A stretch of 64,000 nt of DNA from positions 124,001-188,000 of the forward strand of contig JAGBNN010000002.1 in assembly GCA_017634385.1 (NCBI GenBank), in the 5' to 3' direction. Positions 33,663-43,478 of the stretch are shown piece after piece. The first letter of the stretch is position 1. Every line of letters begins with the position of its first letter. The notes under the pieces were generated by a model that was not told the origin of the DNA, searched no databases, and saw only the letters and a program-made list of their open reading frames with translations. The position numbers and the translations under genes were made by a program. Source of the DNA: Bacilli bacterium (lineage in GTDB: Bacteria > Bacillota_I > Bacilli_A > RF39 > UBA660).

Positions 33663-35410
33663 GCTAATTTTTTACCCTTTTGATCATATGTTTCTTCTTC
33701 ATATTGTTCTAATATTTCTGAAGTTAATAATGAATTATAGTAAGGTAAATCTACTTTTTGACTTTTATTATATTTAATTCTATCAACAAAGAAGAAATGA
33801 TATGGTCTAGAATAACCATTTAATTCTAAACATTTTTCCTTTATATCTGCAAGTGCTTCTTCTTCAGATACTCCATCTTTTAATTTAATGAAGGCCATTG
33901 GTATATTAATTCTATACTTATCTTCTAAGCAAGATACTACAGCTTTTTCTACATAATCACTTTTACTAATTATGTTTTCTATATTATCTGGGTATACCTT
34001 ACATACTGCTCCATTTGTAATATCAACACATGGAAGCATTCTTTTAATTCTTGTAATATCTGTTACAGAATCGTCTTCATGTATAATAGCAGAGTCTCCT
34101 GTTCTTAACCATCTTTTACCATTTTCATCTACTATAAATACATTTTCTGTTTCTTCAGGATTATTATAGTATCCTTTCATCATTGTTGGTCCAGATGCGA
34201 TTAATTCACCTGCTTCTCCTCTTTTTGTTTCTTTACCATCCTTATCTATAGTTTTAATATCTATATCAGGTAATCTTAATAATTTTATTTGTCCATCATC
34301 TAAAGATGGTCTTTCAGTTAATATTGTTGCACATGATTCAGTCATACCATATCCATTAAATAAGTAAGTATTTACTGCACCATGTTCATGTAAAAATTGG
34401 TCAAATAATTTTTTCTTTTCAGGATTCATTGGTGCGCCACCATATACTGCTGATTTCCAGAATGATAAATCCATTCCATTAAATCTTGGATCTTCAAGCA
34501 TTTTTTCAAAGTAATCTGCAACACACATAAATATATTTGGTTTATACATATTAAATAAATCATATGCTTCTTTTGCATCAAATGTTGGATGTATAATTGT
34601 TTCAATACCTAAACTAAGTGGCATATGAATATTACTACATGCTCCATAATTTATAAATAAAGGTAAAATAGTTAATATTTTATCTCCTCTTTTAAAATTA
34701 TCTAGATTAAGATTTTTAAATTCTTCAACCATTGCGTTAAAGTTTTCATTAGTCATTTCTGCTGCTTTTGGAACTCCTGTTGAACCACCAGTGTGCGATA
34801 ACATTGCAACATCATCCATTGATAGACTTGCAGATTCTACCATTTTTTCATTTTCTGATAATTTTAATAAATCTTCCCACGATATGGTTTTCTTACCAAA
34901 TAAAGATTTAGTTTGTAATTCTTTTTTTAAATTAATAAATGCATCTTTTAATTCAGGTTTTGGCATTTTTGACATATCCAAATATGTAAGTGGTGAGATA
35001 ATAATACATTTATCAATACCTGCTTTACGTAATATTGGTTTTATTTTTGGATACATATCTCTAAATACTATTATTTTTTTACAAGGTACTTCTTTTAAAT
35101 AATGAGTAAATTCATCTTCAGAAGCCATAACTGGTAACATATCAGGAATTGCTCCTATCTTATTTAATCCATAGATAGAAATAACACCTTGTGGAATATC
35201 AGGTGAAATTACAGGAACAAAGTCCCCTTTATCAATATCTAATATTCTAAACGATGTTGCTGACCTGTCTATTTTTCCTAAAAATTCTTTAAATTTCATT
35301 GTGTTTTGAAAATATGTTAACGCATTAGAATCTAGATAATCTAGATTAGCATCTCTCATATAATCATACATTCTTTTATTAGTTGGCTTGTAATTACTTT
35401 TTTCAATCAC
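33650..35410 (-). CDS. AMP-dependent acyl-CoA synthetase/ligase family protein
   Basis: 586 residues of the adenylate-forming (ANL) superfamily. Motifs: P-loop A3 MLSHTGGSTGVPKAAEMT near 208, A5 YLFNGYGMTESCATILTE near 350, A7 RWLRTGDSAIIHED near 432, A8 region ITRIKRMLPC near 455 and a late Lys in YNKSQKVDLPYYN near 560. The A8 Arg-hinge is less conserved than in fatty-acyl-CoA ligases, so the substrate (fatty acid, aryl acid or other carboxylate) cannot be set. Start is GTG after GGGGG. Monocistronic, terminator-bounded from the kinase operon downstream. Confidence 0.85.
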   Translation of the reverse strand: MIEKSNYKPTNKRMYDYMRDANLDYLDSNALTYFQNTMKFKEFLGKIDRSATSFRILDIDKGDFVPVISPDIPQGVISIYGLNKIGAIPDMLPVMASEDEFTHYLKEVPCKKIIVFRDMYPKIKPILRKAGIDKCIIISPLTYLDMSKMPKPELKDAFINLKKELQTKSLFGKKTISWEDLLKLSENEKMVESASLSMDDVAMLSHTGGSTGVPKAAEMTNENFNAMVEEFKNLNLDNFKRGDKILTILPLFINYGACSNIHMPLSLGIETIIHPTFDAKEAYDLFNMYKPNIFMCVADYFEKMLEDPRFNGMDLSFWKSAVYGGAPMNPEKKKLFDQFLHEHGAVNTYLFNGYGMTESCATILTERPSLDDGQIKLLRLPDIDIKTIDKDGKETKRGEAGELIASGPTMMKGYYNNPEETENVFIVDENGKRWLRTGDSAIIHEDDSVTDITRIKRMLPCVDITNGAVCKVYPDNIENIISKSDYVEKAVVSCLEDKYRINIPMAFIKLKDGVSEEEALADIKEKCLELNGYSRPYHFFFVDRIKYNKSQKVDLPYYNSLLTSEILEQYEEETYDQKGKKLAKKM

Positions 35411-35451
35411 AAATGATCCCCCATTTCTTTAGGGTTATGGTACTATAAAAC

Positions 35452-35482
35452 AAAAAAAATGTCAAAATTTTTGACATTTATT
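35452..35482 (-). terminator. Terminator of the HAD-family gene
   Basis: AAATGTCAAAAATTTTGACATTT with T-run on the minus strand. Confidence 0.7.
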
Positions 35483-35989
35483 TACGTTTTTTTCATCTAA
35501 TCTAAGTATTTTTTGATAATGATAATCTTCAAGATTAGATCCCCATGGATCTTTACCTGTATCATTTAAATCAAAAAATATCGGATAACCTCCAGCTTTT
35601 TTCCATTCACTTAAATTTCTTAAACTATCATCAATCAATATATTCTTGTGTGCTTCTACTACTTCATCTTTTCTTAAATTATAAGGAGCAAGTATTATTT
35701 GAAGTTCTACTAATTTTCTTCTTAGATATTTTATTTTTTCAGCACCTTCATTTTCAAGTGAATGTACTCGTGTTAACACTGCATTTTTTTCTGGATCTAA
35801 TTGTCTTAATATATATATTGAATCTCTTATTATAGGAGAGTTTTCTAATATATATTCCCAATCAGCTTTTTTTATATATTCTATTTTTACTGATTCAGGT
35901 AATTTATGTCTATCTGGATTTTTTCTCCATTCTTCAAACAATAATTCTTCTGTATCAAGTATTACTCCATCAAAATCTATATATGTCAT
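35462..35989 (-). CDS. HAD-superfamily phosphatase-like protein
   Basis: 175 residues. HAD motif I DFDGVILDTE at residues 5-14 (both Asp present), motif II candidate VLTRVHS near 71, motif III Lys about 110 and motif IV ILIDDSLRN near 118. The small helical cap is compatible with 5'-nucleotidase-type or YqfW-like HAD proteins. Substrate unknown. RBS GGGGGG. Located between the acyl-CoA synthetase-like gene and the flavoprotein pair, each with its own terminator. Confidence 0.78.
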   Translation of the reverse strand: MTYIDFDGVILDTEELLFEEWRKNPDRHKLPESVKIEYIKKADWEYILENSPIIRDSIYILRQLDPEKNAVLTRVHSLENEGAEKIKYLRRKLVELQIILAPYNLRKDEVVEAHKNILIDDSLRNLSEWKKAGGYPIFFDLNDTGKDPWGSNLEDYHYQKILRLDEKNVNKCQKF

Positions 35990-36003
35990 ACTTATCCCCC
36001 CTT

Positions 36004-36036
36004 AAAAAAGTTGTGTATATTATACCACAACTTTTA
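36004..36036 (-). terminator. Terminator of the flavoprotein pair
   Basis: AAAAGTTGTGGTATAATATACACAACTTTT hairpin and T-run on the minus strand; the loop contains a fortuitous TATAAT. Confidence 0.65.
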
Positions 36037-37593
36037 TTTTTCATATATTGAAATTATTTTTTCAAAACATCTTATGCCATCCATCGCAGATGTTGTTATT
36101 CCTCCTGAATAACCTGCTCCTTCTCCTATTGGATATATTCCTTTTATATTTGTCATATAATTATCATCTCTAAGTATTCTTATAGGCGAAGATGTTCTTG
36201 ATTCTACTGCACTTACTATACCACTATTATAACCTTTTATTTTACTAGAAAAATATTCTATTCCTTCTACTAAATCATCACATATATATTTAGGTAATAT
36301 ATCATTTATATTAGATAAATAATAATTTCCTTTAAATTCAGGTTCTATTTCTAATTTATCAGATATTTTATTGTTTTTAAAATCTATATAATTTTGACTT
36401 GGTATTAAACCATTACCTATCTTATATGCTTTTTCTTCTAATTCTTCTTGAAATTTAATTCCATCAAATAACTCATTACCATAATCATTAGAGTCTATAG
36501 TAACTATAATAGCACTATTTGAATTTTTAGAATCTCTTTTATAATTACTCATTCCATTTATTACAAGTTTTTCATTTTCTGAAGAAGAATTAACTACATA
36601 TCCTCCTGGACACATACAAAATGAATAAACTCCTCTATTATCTTTTGCTTTATATGTTAATTTATATGATGCGACTGGTAATTTATCATAATATTTTCCA
36701 TACATAGCTTTATTTATTAAATTTGCTTCATGCTGAATTCTTATACCTACTGCGAATGGTTTAGATATCATTTTTATACCTTTTTCATTTAACATTCTAA
36801 AAGTATCTCTAGCACTATGTCCTAAAGCTAATATTAAATTATCACATAATATTTCTTCATTATCATTTACAATTATAGATTTTACTTCGTTATTTTCTAT
36901 GTTTATATCTGTTAAACATGTATTAAATCTAAATTCTCCACCATTATTTATTATTTTATTTCTTATATTTCTTACTATTTCTATTAATTTATCTGTTCCT
37001 ATATGAGGTTTACTTTCATATAATATTTCTTTTGGTGCGCCATTTTCTTGCATTATTTCAAATACTTTTTTCATTTTAAAATCTTTATCTTTTACTAAAG
37101 TATTTAATTTACCATCAGAAAATGTTCCTGCGCCACCTTCTCCAAATTGGATATTAGAGTTTTTATTTAATTTATTTGTTTTCCAAAATTTTTCTATTGT
37201 TTTAATTCTATCTTCTACCTTTTCTCCTCTTTCTATTATTATTGGTTTAAAACCTTCTATAGAAAGCATATATCCTAAAAATAATCCAGATGGACCACTA
37301 CCTACGATTATTGGTCTTTCCTTCATAATTTTTGTTCCTGTTTTAGAATATTTATATTCTTCGTTTGGAGTCTTTAGTATATCATTATTAAATTTAATAT
37401 TTTTATCTATTATATCTACATCAACTTCATATACATAATATATATTTTCTTTATCTCTTGCATCTATTGATTTTTTTACTATTTTTATATCATTTATTTT
37501 CTCATTTACTTTTAATTTTTTTAATATATTTTCTTTTAACTTATCTATATTATCTTCTAATATAGATACTTTTACTTGTCTTACTCTAATCAT
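36034..37593 (-). CDS. FAD-dependent dehydrogenase of the COG2509 type
   Basis: 519 residues. An N-terminal 90-residue domain of the ferredoxin-like type precedes the FAD-binding Rossmann motif PIIVGSGPSGLFLGYMLS near 95. Further landmarks are GEGGAGTFSDGKLNTLVKD near 150, FCMCPGGYVVNSSSE near 325 and YPIGEGAGYSGGITTSAMDG near 490, which are characteristic of this widely conserved uncharacterised flavoprotein family. No membrane segment. It overlaps the upstream flavoprotein by ATGA, so the two are translationally coupled. Reaction not known. Confidence 0.88.
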   Translation of the reverse strand: MIRVRQVKVSILEDNIDKLKENILKKLKVNEKINDIKIVKKSIDARDKENIYYVYEVDVDIIDKNIKFNNDILKTPNEEYKYSKTGTKIMKERPIIVGSGPSGLFLGYMLSIEGFKPIIIERGEKVEDRIKTIEKFWKTNKLNKNSNIQFGEGGAGTFSDGKLNTLVKDKDFKMKKVFEIMQENGAPKEILYESKPHIGTDKLIEIVRNIRNKIINNGGEFRFNTCLTDINIENNEVKSIIVNDNEEILCDNLILALGHSARDTFRMLNEKGIKMISKPFAVGIRIQHEANLINKAMYGKYYDKLPVASYKLTYKAKDNRGVYSFCMCPGGYVVNSSSENEKLVINGMSNYKRDSKNSNSAIIVTIDSNDYGNELFDGIKFQEELEEKAYKIGNGLIPSQNYIDFKNNKISDKLEIEPEFKGNYYLSNINDILPKYICDDLVEGIEYFSSKIKGYNSGIVSAVESRTSSPIRILRDDNYMTNIKGIYPIGEGAGYSGGITTSAMDGIRCFEKIISIYEK

Positions 37594-38783
37594 ATATTAG
37601 TTCCTGCTTTAAAACCTGTTATAAATGCAAAAGTTAAATTATATCCACCACATACTCCATCACAATCAAGTACTTCTCCTGTTATATATAAATTATCTAT
37701 ATTTTTTACTTTCATTGTATGAGTATCTATTTCACTTAAATATACTCCTCCCATACAAGTTTGAGCTTTATCAAAAGATTTTGTTGATAATATATTCATT
37801 TCATATTTTAATATTGCATTGCATAAATTTTCTTTTTCTATTAACGATAAACTTTTATAAGATATGTCATTTATATTGCTTTTCTTTATAATAGCTTTTA
37901 TTACTTTATTATTAAGTATTCCGTTTAAAAGTTCACTTACTTTTTTATTATTCATTATATTATTTCTATTATCTAAATATTTAATTAAATCTACTTCATT
38001 ATCTATAAATGGCATAAAATTAATTAATACTTTCTTTTTACCTTTTATTCTATAAAATAAATGACTTAAATTAAATACACATATTCCACTTATACCATAA
38101 TCAGTTAATTGAAGCTCTCCTTCTTCTGATTTAATAAATTTATCATCTGAATAAAATGATATTTTAGCATCACATCTAACTCCTGATAAATCTTTTAAAT
38201 TTTTATCATCTGATACTAGTGATACTAACGCAGGATTTATTTCACTTATCTTTAATCCTAATTTTTTTAATAAATTATAGCCATTTCCATCTGATCCTGT
38301 TTTAGGATATGCTTTTGATCCTGTACTAATTATCAATTTATCACATTTTATTTCATCATTAATTATAAATTCATTATTTTCATTCTTTATATCTTCTACA
38401 TAATAATCAGTAATTATATTTACATTTAATTCTTTTAATTTATTAACAAGTGCATTTTTAACAGATAATGCTTGATTTGAAAATGGATAATAATAACCAT
38501 TTTTTATTTTAGGATATATTCCTATTTCTTCATAAAATTTATTTAATTCATCTAATGTTTCTTTATTAATAATATCTTTTATTAACTCTTCATTATAAGA
38601 ATGATAATTATCAAGTGATTGATTTTCATTAAAATAATTACATCTTCCATTACCAGTCATTAATAATTTTTTTAATATTTCAGAATTTCTTTCAATTATT
38701 GTTACATCTTTATATCTTTTTGCTGCTTCTATAGCGCTTATTACACCAGAAAATCCACCGCCAACAATTATTACTTTACTCAT
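37590..38783 (-). CDS. HI0933/BaiN-like flavoprotein
   Basis: 397 residues of the YhiN/YtfP (HI0933-like) NAD(P)/FAD-dependent oxidoreductase family. FAD Rossmann motif VIIVGGGFSGVISAIEAAKR at residues 4-23, MTGNGRCNYFNEN near 42, STGSKAYPKTGSDGNGYNL near 153, the insert domain with LSGVRCDAKISF near 193, and the end GGVYLSEIDTHTMKVK ... TGEVLDCDGVCGGYNL near 345-385. The family is linked to bile-acid 7-dehydroxylation in one gut clostridium (BaiN), but most members, including this one by context, have unknown substrates. RBS AAAGGATG. Confidence 0.9.
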   Translation of the reverse strand: MSKVIIVGGGFSGVISAIEAAKRYKDVTIIERNSEILKKLLMTGNGRCNYFNENQSLDNYHSYNEELIKDIINKETLDELNKFYEEIGIYPKIKNGYYYPFSNQALSVKNALVNKLKELNVNIITDYYVEDIKNENNEFIINDEIKCDKLIISTGSKAYPKTGSDGNGYNLLKKLGLKISEINPALVSLVSDDKNLKDLSGVRCDAKISFYSDDKFIKSEEGELQLTDYGISGICVFNLSHLFYRIKGKKKVLINFMPFIDNEVDLIKYLDNRNNIMNNKKVSELLNGILNNKVIKAIIKKSNINDISYKSLSLIEKENLCNAILKYEMNILSTKSFDKAQTCMGGVYLSEIDTHTMKVKNIDNLYITGEVLDCDGVCGGYNLTFAFITGFKAGTNI

Positions 38784-38798
38784 AAAAACACATCCTTT

Positions 38799-39407
38799 TT
38801 ATTTTAAATCTTCTTTTATTTTATCTAAATTTATTTTAGTAACATTTTCTAAATAATGTTTACCACATAATGGAACATACTCTACATCAGTTGTTCCATC
38901 TATTACAATTTCTTCTCCCTCAACAGCATATTCTCCATTTACTTTTCTACCAGCATATCTTGCAACATCACCACAAAAACATAAAGTTTTAAATTCTTCA
39001 AGTGTATCTGATATTTCAAGTAATCTTCGACTACCTTCAAATGATTCTAATTTAAAATTATTTCTAAGTCCATAACATATTACAGGAATATCCATTGCTT
39101 TTGTTATTATAAATAATTCATCTATTTGATTTTGTTTTAAGAATTGAGATTCATCTATAAGTATACATTTTATATCTTCTAATTTTCCTTTTAATATATT
39201 TATTATTGAATCATCTTCTTTTATTAATATATCTACTTTTCTTTCAAGCCCTATTCTAGTTACAATCTTATCATTTCCTTTTGTATCTACAATAGGTTTT
39301 AATACTAATACTTTACAATTATTTTCTTCATAATTGTGTGCTGTTCTAATTAAGTCTATAGTTTTTCCTGAATTCATTGTCGAATATTTAAATATTAATT
39401 TTGCCAT
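38799..39407 (-). CDS. tdk: Thymidine kinase (type II)
   Basis: Salvage enzyme phosphorylating thymidine to dTMP. 202 residues. P-loop KYSTMNSGKTIDLI at 8-21, Walker B-like CILIDESQFL near 85, and the zinc site with CFCGDVARYAGR and VPLCGKHY. The second Cys pair is reduced: the family usually has CxxC at both halves, and here the later one is C-G-K-H, a known His variant. The lasso loop and YxxR segment are present. RBS CGAGGT. Next to rpmF on the same strand. Confidence 0.93.
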   Translation of the reverse strand: MAKLIFKYSTMNSGKTIDLIRTAHNYEENNCKVLVLKPIVDTKGNDKIVTRIGLERKVDILIKEDDSIINILKGKLEDIKCILIDESQFLKQNQIDELFIITKAMDIPVICYGLRNNFKLESFEGSRRLLEISDTLEEFKTLCFCGDVARYAGRKVNGEYAVEGEEIVIDGTTDVEYVPLCGKHYLENVTKINLDKIKEDLK

Positions 39408-39446
39408 ATATTATACCTCGTATAAATAATTATACAATATTTTATA

Positions 39447-39478
39447 AATAAAAAAAAGCAACTATTTAGTTGCTTCTT
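39447..39478 (-). terminator. Terminator of rpmF
   Basis: AAGCAACTAAATAGTTGCTT with T8 on the minus strand. Confidence 0.7.
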
Positions 39479-39650
39479 CTTTTTCCACTACATTTTTTCC
39501 TTTATAAAAACCGCATTCTGGACAAACTCTATGTGATCTTATATCTGCACCACAATTTGAGCATTTAACTGTTCCATTAGCTTCTACTTTGTAATGTGTT
39601 CTTCTCATTCTACCGCTTGTTTTAGATATTTTTCTAAAAGGTACTGCCAT
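39462..39650 (-). CDS. rpmF: 50S ribosomal protein L32
   Basis: 62 residues. The N-terminus MAVPFRKISKTSGRMRRTHY and the zinc-ribbon KCSNCGADIRSHRVCPECGFYKG (CxxC...CxxC) define L32 of the zinc-binding (C+) type. RBS AAGGAAGGAG. Follows yceD by 18 bases, the classic yceD-rpmF pair. The N-terminal motif carries extra basic residues but is within family range. Confidence 0.96.
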   Translation of the reverse strand: MAVPFRKISKTSGRMRRTHYKVEANGTVKCSNCGADIRSHRVCPECGFYKGKNVVEKEEATK

Positions 39651-39668
39651 ATTATATACACTCCTTCC

Positions 39669-40166
39669 TTATTCGTTTAAAAAATCTTTTAATTTTTCTA
39701 ATCTTGGATCAATATCCTTATTATCTACCTTTTCCTCAGTTACAAATTTCCATCCGTCTCCTTCAAGATTTTCTCTCTTGACATCTGGAGAAATAACTTT
39801 CAAAGGTACTTCCAATATAATATTTTGCCATATAATTGGAATTAAATCAATAGTATTATTAATAATTTTGTTATTTTCTTCAATTTCTACTTCATCAGTT
39901 GATTCTCCAATTACTTCATTTACATCGATATCTACATCATATTTTACATCTTTAAGTGAAATACTACATATTAAAGTAAGTGTACACTTTATATTCATAT
40001 TAAGTTCAAAATTATTTTCATAAGGTCTAATAGAACCTTCTACTTTTACCTTACTAATATCTCTAATATCAGTATTTTCTAAATAACTCTTATCAATTTC
40101 TACTTCGTCATTAAATGTAATTTCATCAGATATATTAGTTATTAATTTACTAAGATTAATAAGCAT
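39669..40166 (-). CDS. yceD: YceD/DUF177 23S rRNA accumulation protein
   Basis: 165 residues of the DUF177 family. Landmarks are the central Cys-containing strand MNIKCTLTLICSISLKDVKYD (positions about 78-98), the acidic IDVNEVIGE segment, and the end with DPRLEKLKDFLNE, which resembles the family's DPRxxxLxxL terminus. YceD is linked to 23S rRNA processing and almost always precedes rpmF, as here. RBS TGGAG. Confidence 0.92.
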   Translation of the reverse strand: MLINLSKLITNISDEITFNDEVEIDKSYLENTDIRDISKVKVEGSIRPYENNFELNMNIKCTLTLICSISLKDVKYDVDIDVNEVIGESTDEVEIEENNKIINNTIDLIPIIWQNIILEVPLKVISPDVKRENLEGDGWKFVTEEKVDNKDIDPRLEKLKDFLNE

Positions 40167-40217
40167 GATATCACTCCAAACTCATTAAGATTATATATTA
40201 TTTTGCTAAAAAAAGCA

Positions 40218-40252
40218 ATAAAAAAGATTTAAAGGTATACACTTTAAATCTA
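40218..40252 (-). terminator. Terminator of the Gly-rich prepilin gene
   Basis: AGATTTAAAGTGTATACCTTTAAATCT followed by TTTTTATTG on the minus strand. Confidence 0.7.
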
Positions 40253-43200
40253 ATTTCTTATTAATGTTATCTTAACATATCCATTACCACTATTACCAGT
40301 CATAGTAGATTTACCATTATGAGTAGGCATTTCTTCATTACCAGCCTTCATAACAGTAGATGAGAATACTTTACCTGAATAATGTTCTGAACACTTAGAA
40401 TCAGTAGCAGCACTTTCAACTGAACAAGTACTACCAGATGAATCAGTTCTTTGAGTTAAATCACTAGCAGATGTTATAGCAATACATCCTTTATGACCAG
40501 AGATATATGATGAACCTCCGCCACCACCTTGGCCACTTCCTCCAGATAAAGTACTACCTCCAGCACCGCCACCGTAGTAGCCTCCGCCACCACCTCCGGC
40601 ACCTTTTTCATCTGATGTACTTCCTGAATCTCCACCTATTCCAAATGTTCCAGGATTATTAGTACCAGTTGCTGAAAAATGATTATTACCAGCTGAACCT
40701 CCTTCAATTTGAGTTCCACCTTTACCATTTTGATTTACATATGAATGTCCTGAGTAATATCCTCCAGAGCCTCCAATTAAGGCTCCTCCAATAGAATTTT
40801 CTCCAGCAGATTCATAAACATCAACTGTTCCTCCACCAGAACCTCCTGCAACCATTATACGTGATGCAAGTCCTTCAGCATTATCCCAAGAACCATTTAC
40901 AAGTCTTATATCAGTAGCTCCTCCTCCAGATGATCCTATATTATTTGAACTAGAAGAATTTGTTAAACCACCTTTACCTCCACCATTGAAGGCAACAGTT
41001 CTTGTAATATTTCCTTGTTCTCCTACATAAATATATAATACTGACCCTTGTGTAAGTCCTATTATTCCAGATGTATAAGCTCCTTTATTTGTACCAGTTT
41101 TAGTAGCACCACTTGCTCCCCAAGCTTCTATTTTATAATTTCCAGATTCAGGAGCTGTAAATGTTTGAGCATTTCCAGTATAGTTAAATGTTGATTCAAT
41201 TTTTTGTGGTCTTACAACTTCTTTTTCTTGTACTAAAGATATTCTTGCATATCCATTACCTTTTTTAGCTTGATCTGATATAGGTGATGATGATACTGAT
41301 GTTACTGAATTTGTTTTAGTATCTTCTTCATTTGATGTTGAACAATTATAACATGTCATATGCTTATCAGATAGAAGTTCATTTCCTATATACGAAGAAC
41401 CTCCTCCACCTGACGAATGCCAAGCAGAACCTCCTCCATATAATCCTGATCCTCCTCCAGCATCTGTTCTATATGCATTTCCACTAGTTATTAATGCTTC
41501 ACTATAACTAGCACCATATCCAAAACCAGATTCTCCTGTAAATACTGCTGTATTATGAGAACCATAAGTATGACCATCTGATGAACAAGTTTGATGTCCA
41601 CCTGCTGCGGTTTGAGTTGCTCCAAGTCCCAAACTATAACAAGTTCCGTTTACACCATTATTTCCTTTTATTCCTCCACCATGACCACCTTGGCCAGAGT
41701 AACTTGGTGCTGAAGCATGTGCACCAGAACCTCCTCCACCTGATGAAACAATAATTATATCATCTACATCATCACTTAAATTTCTAAGTAAGCCAGATTT
41801 GAAGGATATATGTGTAGCTCCTCCTCCACCTGCATATGTACTATTTCCAGGTGTGGCACCACCATATCCACCACCATTATAACCTGTGTTAGAATCAGCT
41901 GTAGCAGTACTGTTATTCGCAGTAAATCCGCCACCTTGGCCACCAACATTTATATATATTTGTTCATCTTTTATTAAATCAATTGTTCCTGTTGAATAAG
42001 CTCCATATCCACCCTCATAAGATGCATTATTATATGTTGAATTTCCACCTTGTGCTCCCCAAGTTTCTATCTTATAAGTTCCTGAATATGGTACTGTTAA
42101 TACTTCTTCATGTCCTGTATAATCATAATCAAAATCTGTTTGAGTTTCATCAACTAATGTAATTCTTGCAAATCCATTACCTTCATTACCGGTCATTAAT
42201 CCATCATCAAAACGACTAGGCATTTCTTCATTACCAGCTTTCATTATGGCATCTGTAAATATTTTATTACTATAATGATATGAACAAGCGATGTCTGATG
42301 TCCCATTTGAGCATCCAGCTTTAGGTGTAATATCAGATGCGGATGTAATTGCTACTGATCCAGTATATCCTGATATGTATGATGAACCACCTCCAGCTCC
42401 TGAACCAGATCCTGCTGCATCATATCTTCCTGATCCTCCATAATATCCTGATCCTCCACCAGATGCTCTTCCACTTGAACCATTTCCTCCATGTCCAAAT
42501 GAACCTGATACCGAAGAATTTGAAGAACAAGTTCCACCAGAAGTTTGAGTTCCACCTGTTGAAATACAAGTATTATTTGCAGTTCCTGATAATCCTGTTA
42601 ATGTACCTGCAGCTGCGCCATCAAATAAGAAATTACTATCTGGATAAGAATAAGCTCCTCCTCCAGCTCCTGCAACCATTATTCTTGATGCAAGTCCTTC
42701 TGAATTATCCCATGATCCACCAACTAATCTTACATCAGTAGATCCTCCTCCAACAGTAGAATATTCTAATTCACCAGATAAACTTCCTCCACCATTATAT
42801 CCATTATTACCACCTATATATACATATAATTTTTCGCCTTTTTTAAGAAAAATATTGCCTTTTGTATAGGCACCTTTTCCACCTTTATTTTGACTTGTTG
42901 ATCCACCTTGAGCTCCCCAAAGTTCTATTTTATATGTTCCATATTTAGGTGCTGTGAATACTTGTGGTCTTCCTGAATATGCAAAATCTTGCTGTTTTGG
43001 ATTATTTTCTTTTGGTCTATGATTTTTATAATATAGTATTCTCATACTTTTATCTATTCGTTTATCTATTTTTAAATTTATTGTTAGTAAATATCCTTCA
43101 GATAATTTGGTTAAAGTATATGGTGTTTCTCTAAATTCTACATAATCTGGTAATGCATACATTATTCCACCATAACTTATAGTTTTATTTGTAGTATCGA

Positions 43201-43468
43201 ATTCCATTGTTTTAGATAGTTCACTAAATGTTACACTTCCTGTATTATCAACAGCGCGTAAATTATCTCTATCATACAATGTATCTATATCTTTATATAC
43301 TTTATTTAATAATATATTTTCATATACAGAATATTCTTGTAATTTTAATAATTCATTATTTTTATCACTTAAAACAACGATAGTTCTAATTAAATAAATC
43401 ATTACTATCATTATTAATGAAAAACTTACTAATAATTCTACTAACGTATATCCCTTATTATTTTTCAT
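40250..43468 (-). CDS. Giant prepilin with three glycine-rich (ALK/LTK-like) modules
   Basis: 1072 residues. The N-terminus KNNKGYTLVELLVSFSLI is a class III prepilin signal: cleavage after Gly5, Glu at +5, then a TM helix. A normal pilin-type region runs to about 150. Three long Gly-rich modules follow (about 165-435, 460-745, 765-1072). Each opens with a TYKIELWGAQGGS-type strand, has repeated GGG clusters and YVYIGG, and closes with a GNGFARITLV-type strand, like the glycine-rich domain of ALK/LTK receptors (PF12810-type). Cys pairs occur in each module. RBS GGAGA. Upstream partner is a second prepilin; the peptidase, ATPase and PilC genes are adjacent. Likely a surface adhesin at a pilus tip (inference). 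Confidence 0.82.
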   Translation of the reverse strand: MKNNKGYTLVELLVSFSLIMIVMIYLIRTIVVLSDKNNELLKLQEYSVYENILLNKVYKDIDTLYDRDNLRAVDNTGSVTFSELSKTMEFDTTNKTISYGGIMYALPDYVEFRETPYTLTKLSEGYLLTINLKIDKRIDKSMRILYYKNHRPKENNPKQQDFAYSGRPQVFTAPKYGTYKIELWGAQGGSTSQNKGGKGAYTKGNIFLKKGEKLYVYIGGNNGYNGGGSLSGELEYSTVGGGSTDVRLVGGSWDNSEGLASRIMVAGAGGGAYSYPDSNFLFDGAAAGTLTGLSGTANNTCISTGGTQTSGGTCSSNSSVSGSFGHGGNGSSGRASGGGSGYYGGSGRYDAAGSGSGAGGGSSYISGYTGSVAITSASDITPKAGCSNGTSDIACSYHYSNKIFTDAIMKAGNEEMPSRFDDGLMTGNEGNGFARITLVDETQTDFDYDYTGHEEVLTVPYSGTYKIETWGAQGGNSTYNNASYEGGYGAYSTGTIDLIKDEQIYINVGGQGGGFTANNSTATADSNTGYNGGGYGGATPGNSTYAGGGGATHISFKSGLLRNLSDDVDDIIIVSSGGGGSGAHASAPSYSGQGGHGGGIKGNNGVNGTCYSLGLGATQTAAGGHQTCSSDGHTYGSHNTAVFTGESGFGYGASYSEALITSGNAYRTDAGGGSGLYGGGSAWHSSGGGGSSYIGNELLSDKHMTCYNCSTSNEEDTKTNSVTSVSSSPISDQAKKGNGYARISLVQEKEVVRPQKIESTFNYTGNAQTFTAPESGNYKIEAWGASGATKTGTNKGAYTSGIIGLTQGSVLYIYVGEQGNITRTVAFNGGGKGGLTNSSSSNNIGSSGGGATDIRLVNGSWDNAEGLASRIMVAGGSGGGTVDVYESAGENSIGGALIGGSGGYYSGHSYVNQNGKGGTQIEGGSAGNNHFSATGTNNPGTFGIGGDSGSTSDEKGAGGGGGGYYGGGAGGSTLSGGSGQGGGGGSSYISGHKGCIAITSASDLTQRTDSSGSTCSVESAATDSKCSEHYSGKVFSSTVMKAGNEEMPTHNGKSTMTGNSGNGYVKITLIRN

Positions 43469-43478
43469 ACTATTTCTC

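Noticed and set aside
42349..42741. Plus-strand open frame opposite the Gly-rich prepilin, and the repeated GGG codons resembling a repeat array
   Set aside because: The frame is a shadow of the repetitive coding sequence, and the repeats are codon-level Gly tracts, not spaced direct repeats of a CRISPR.
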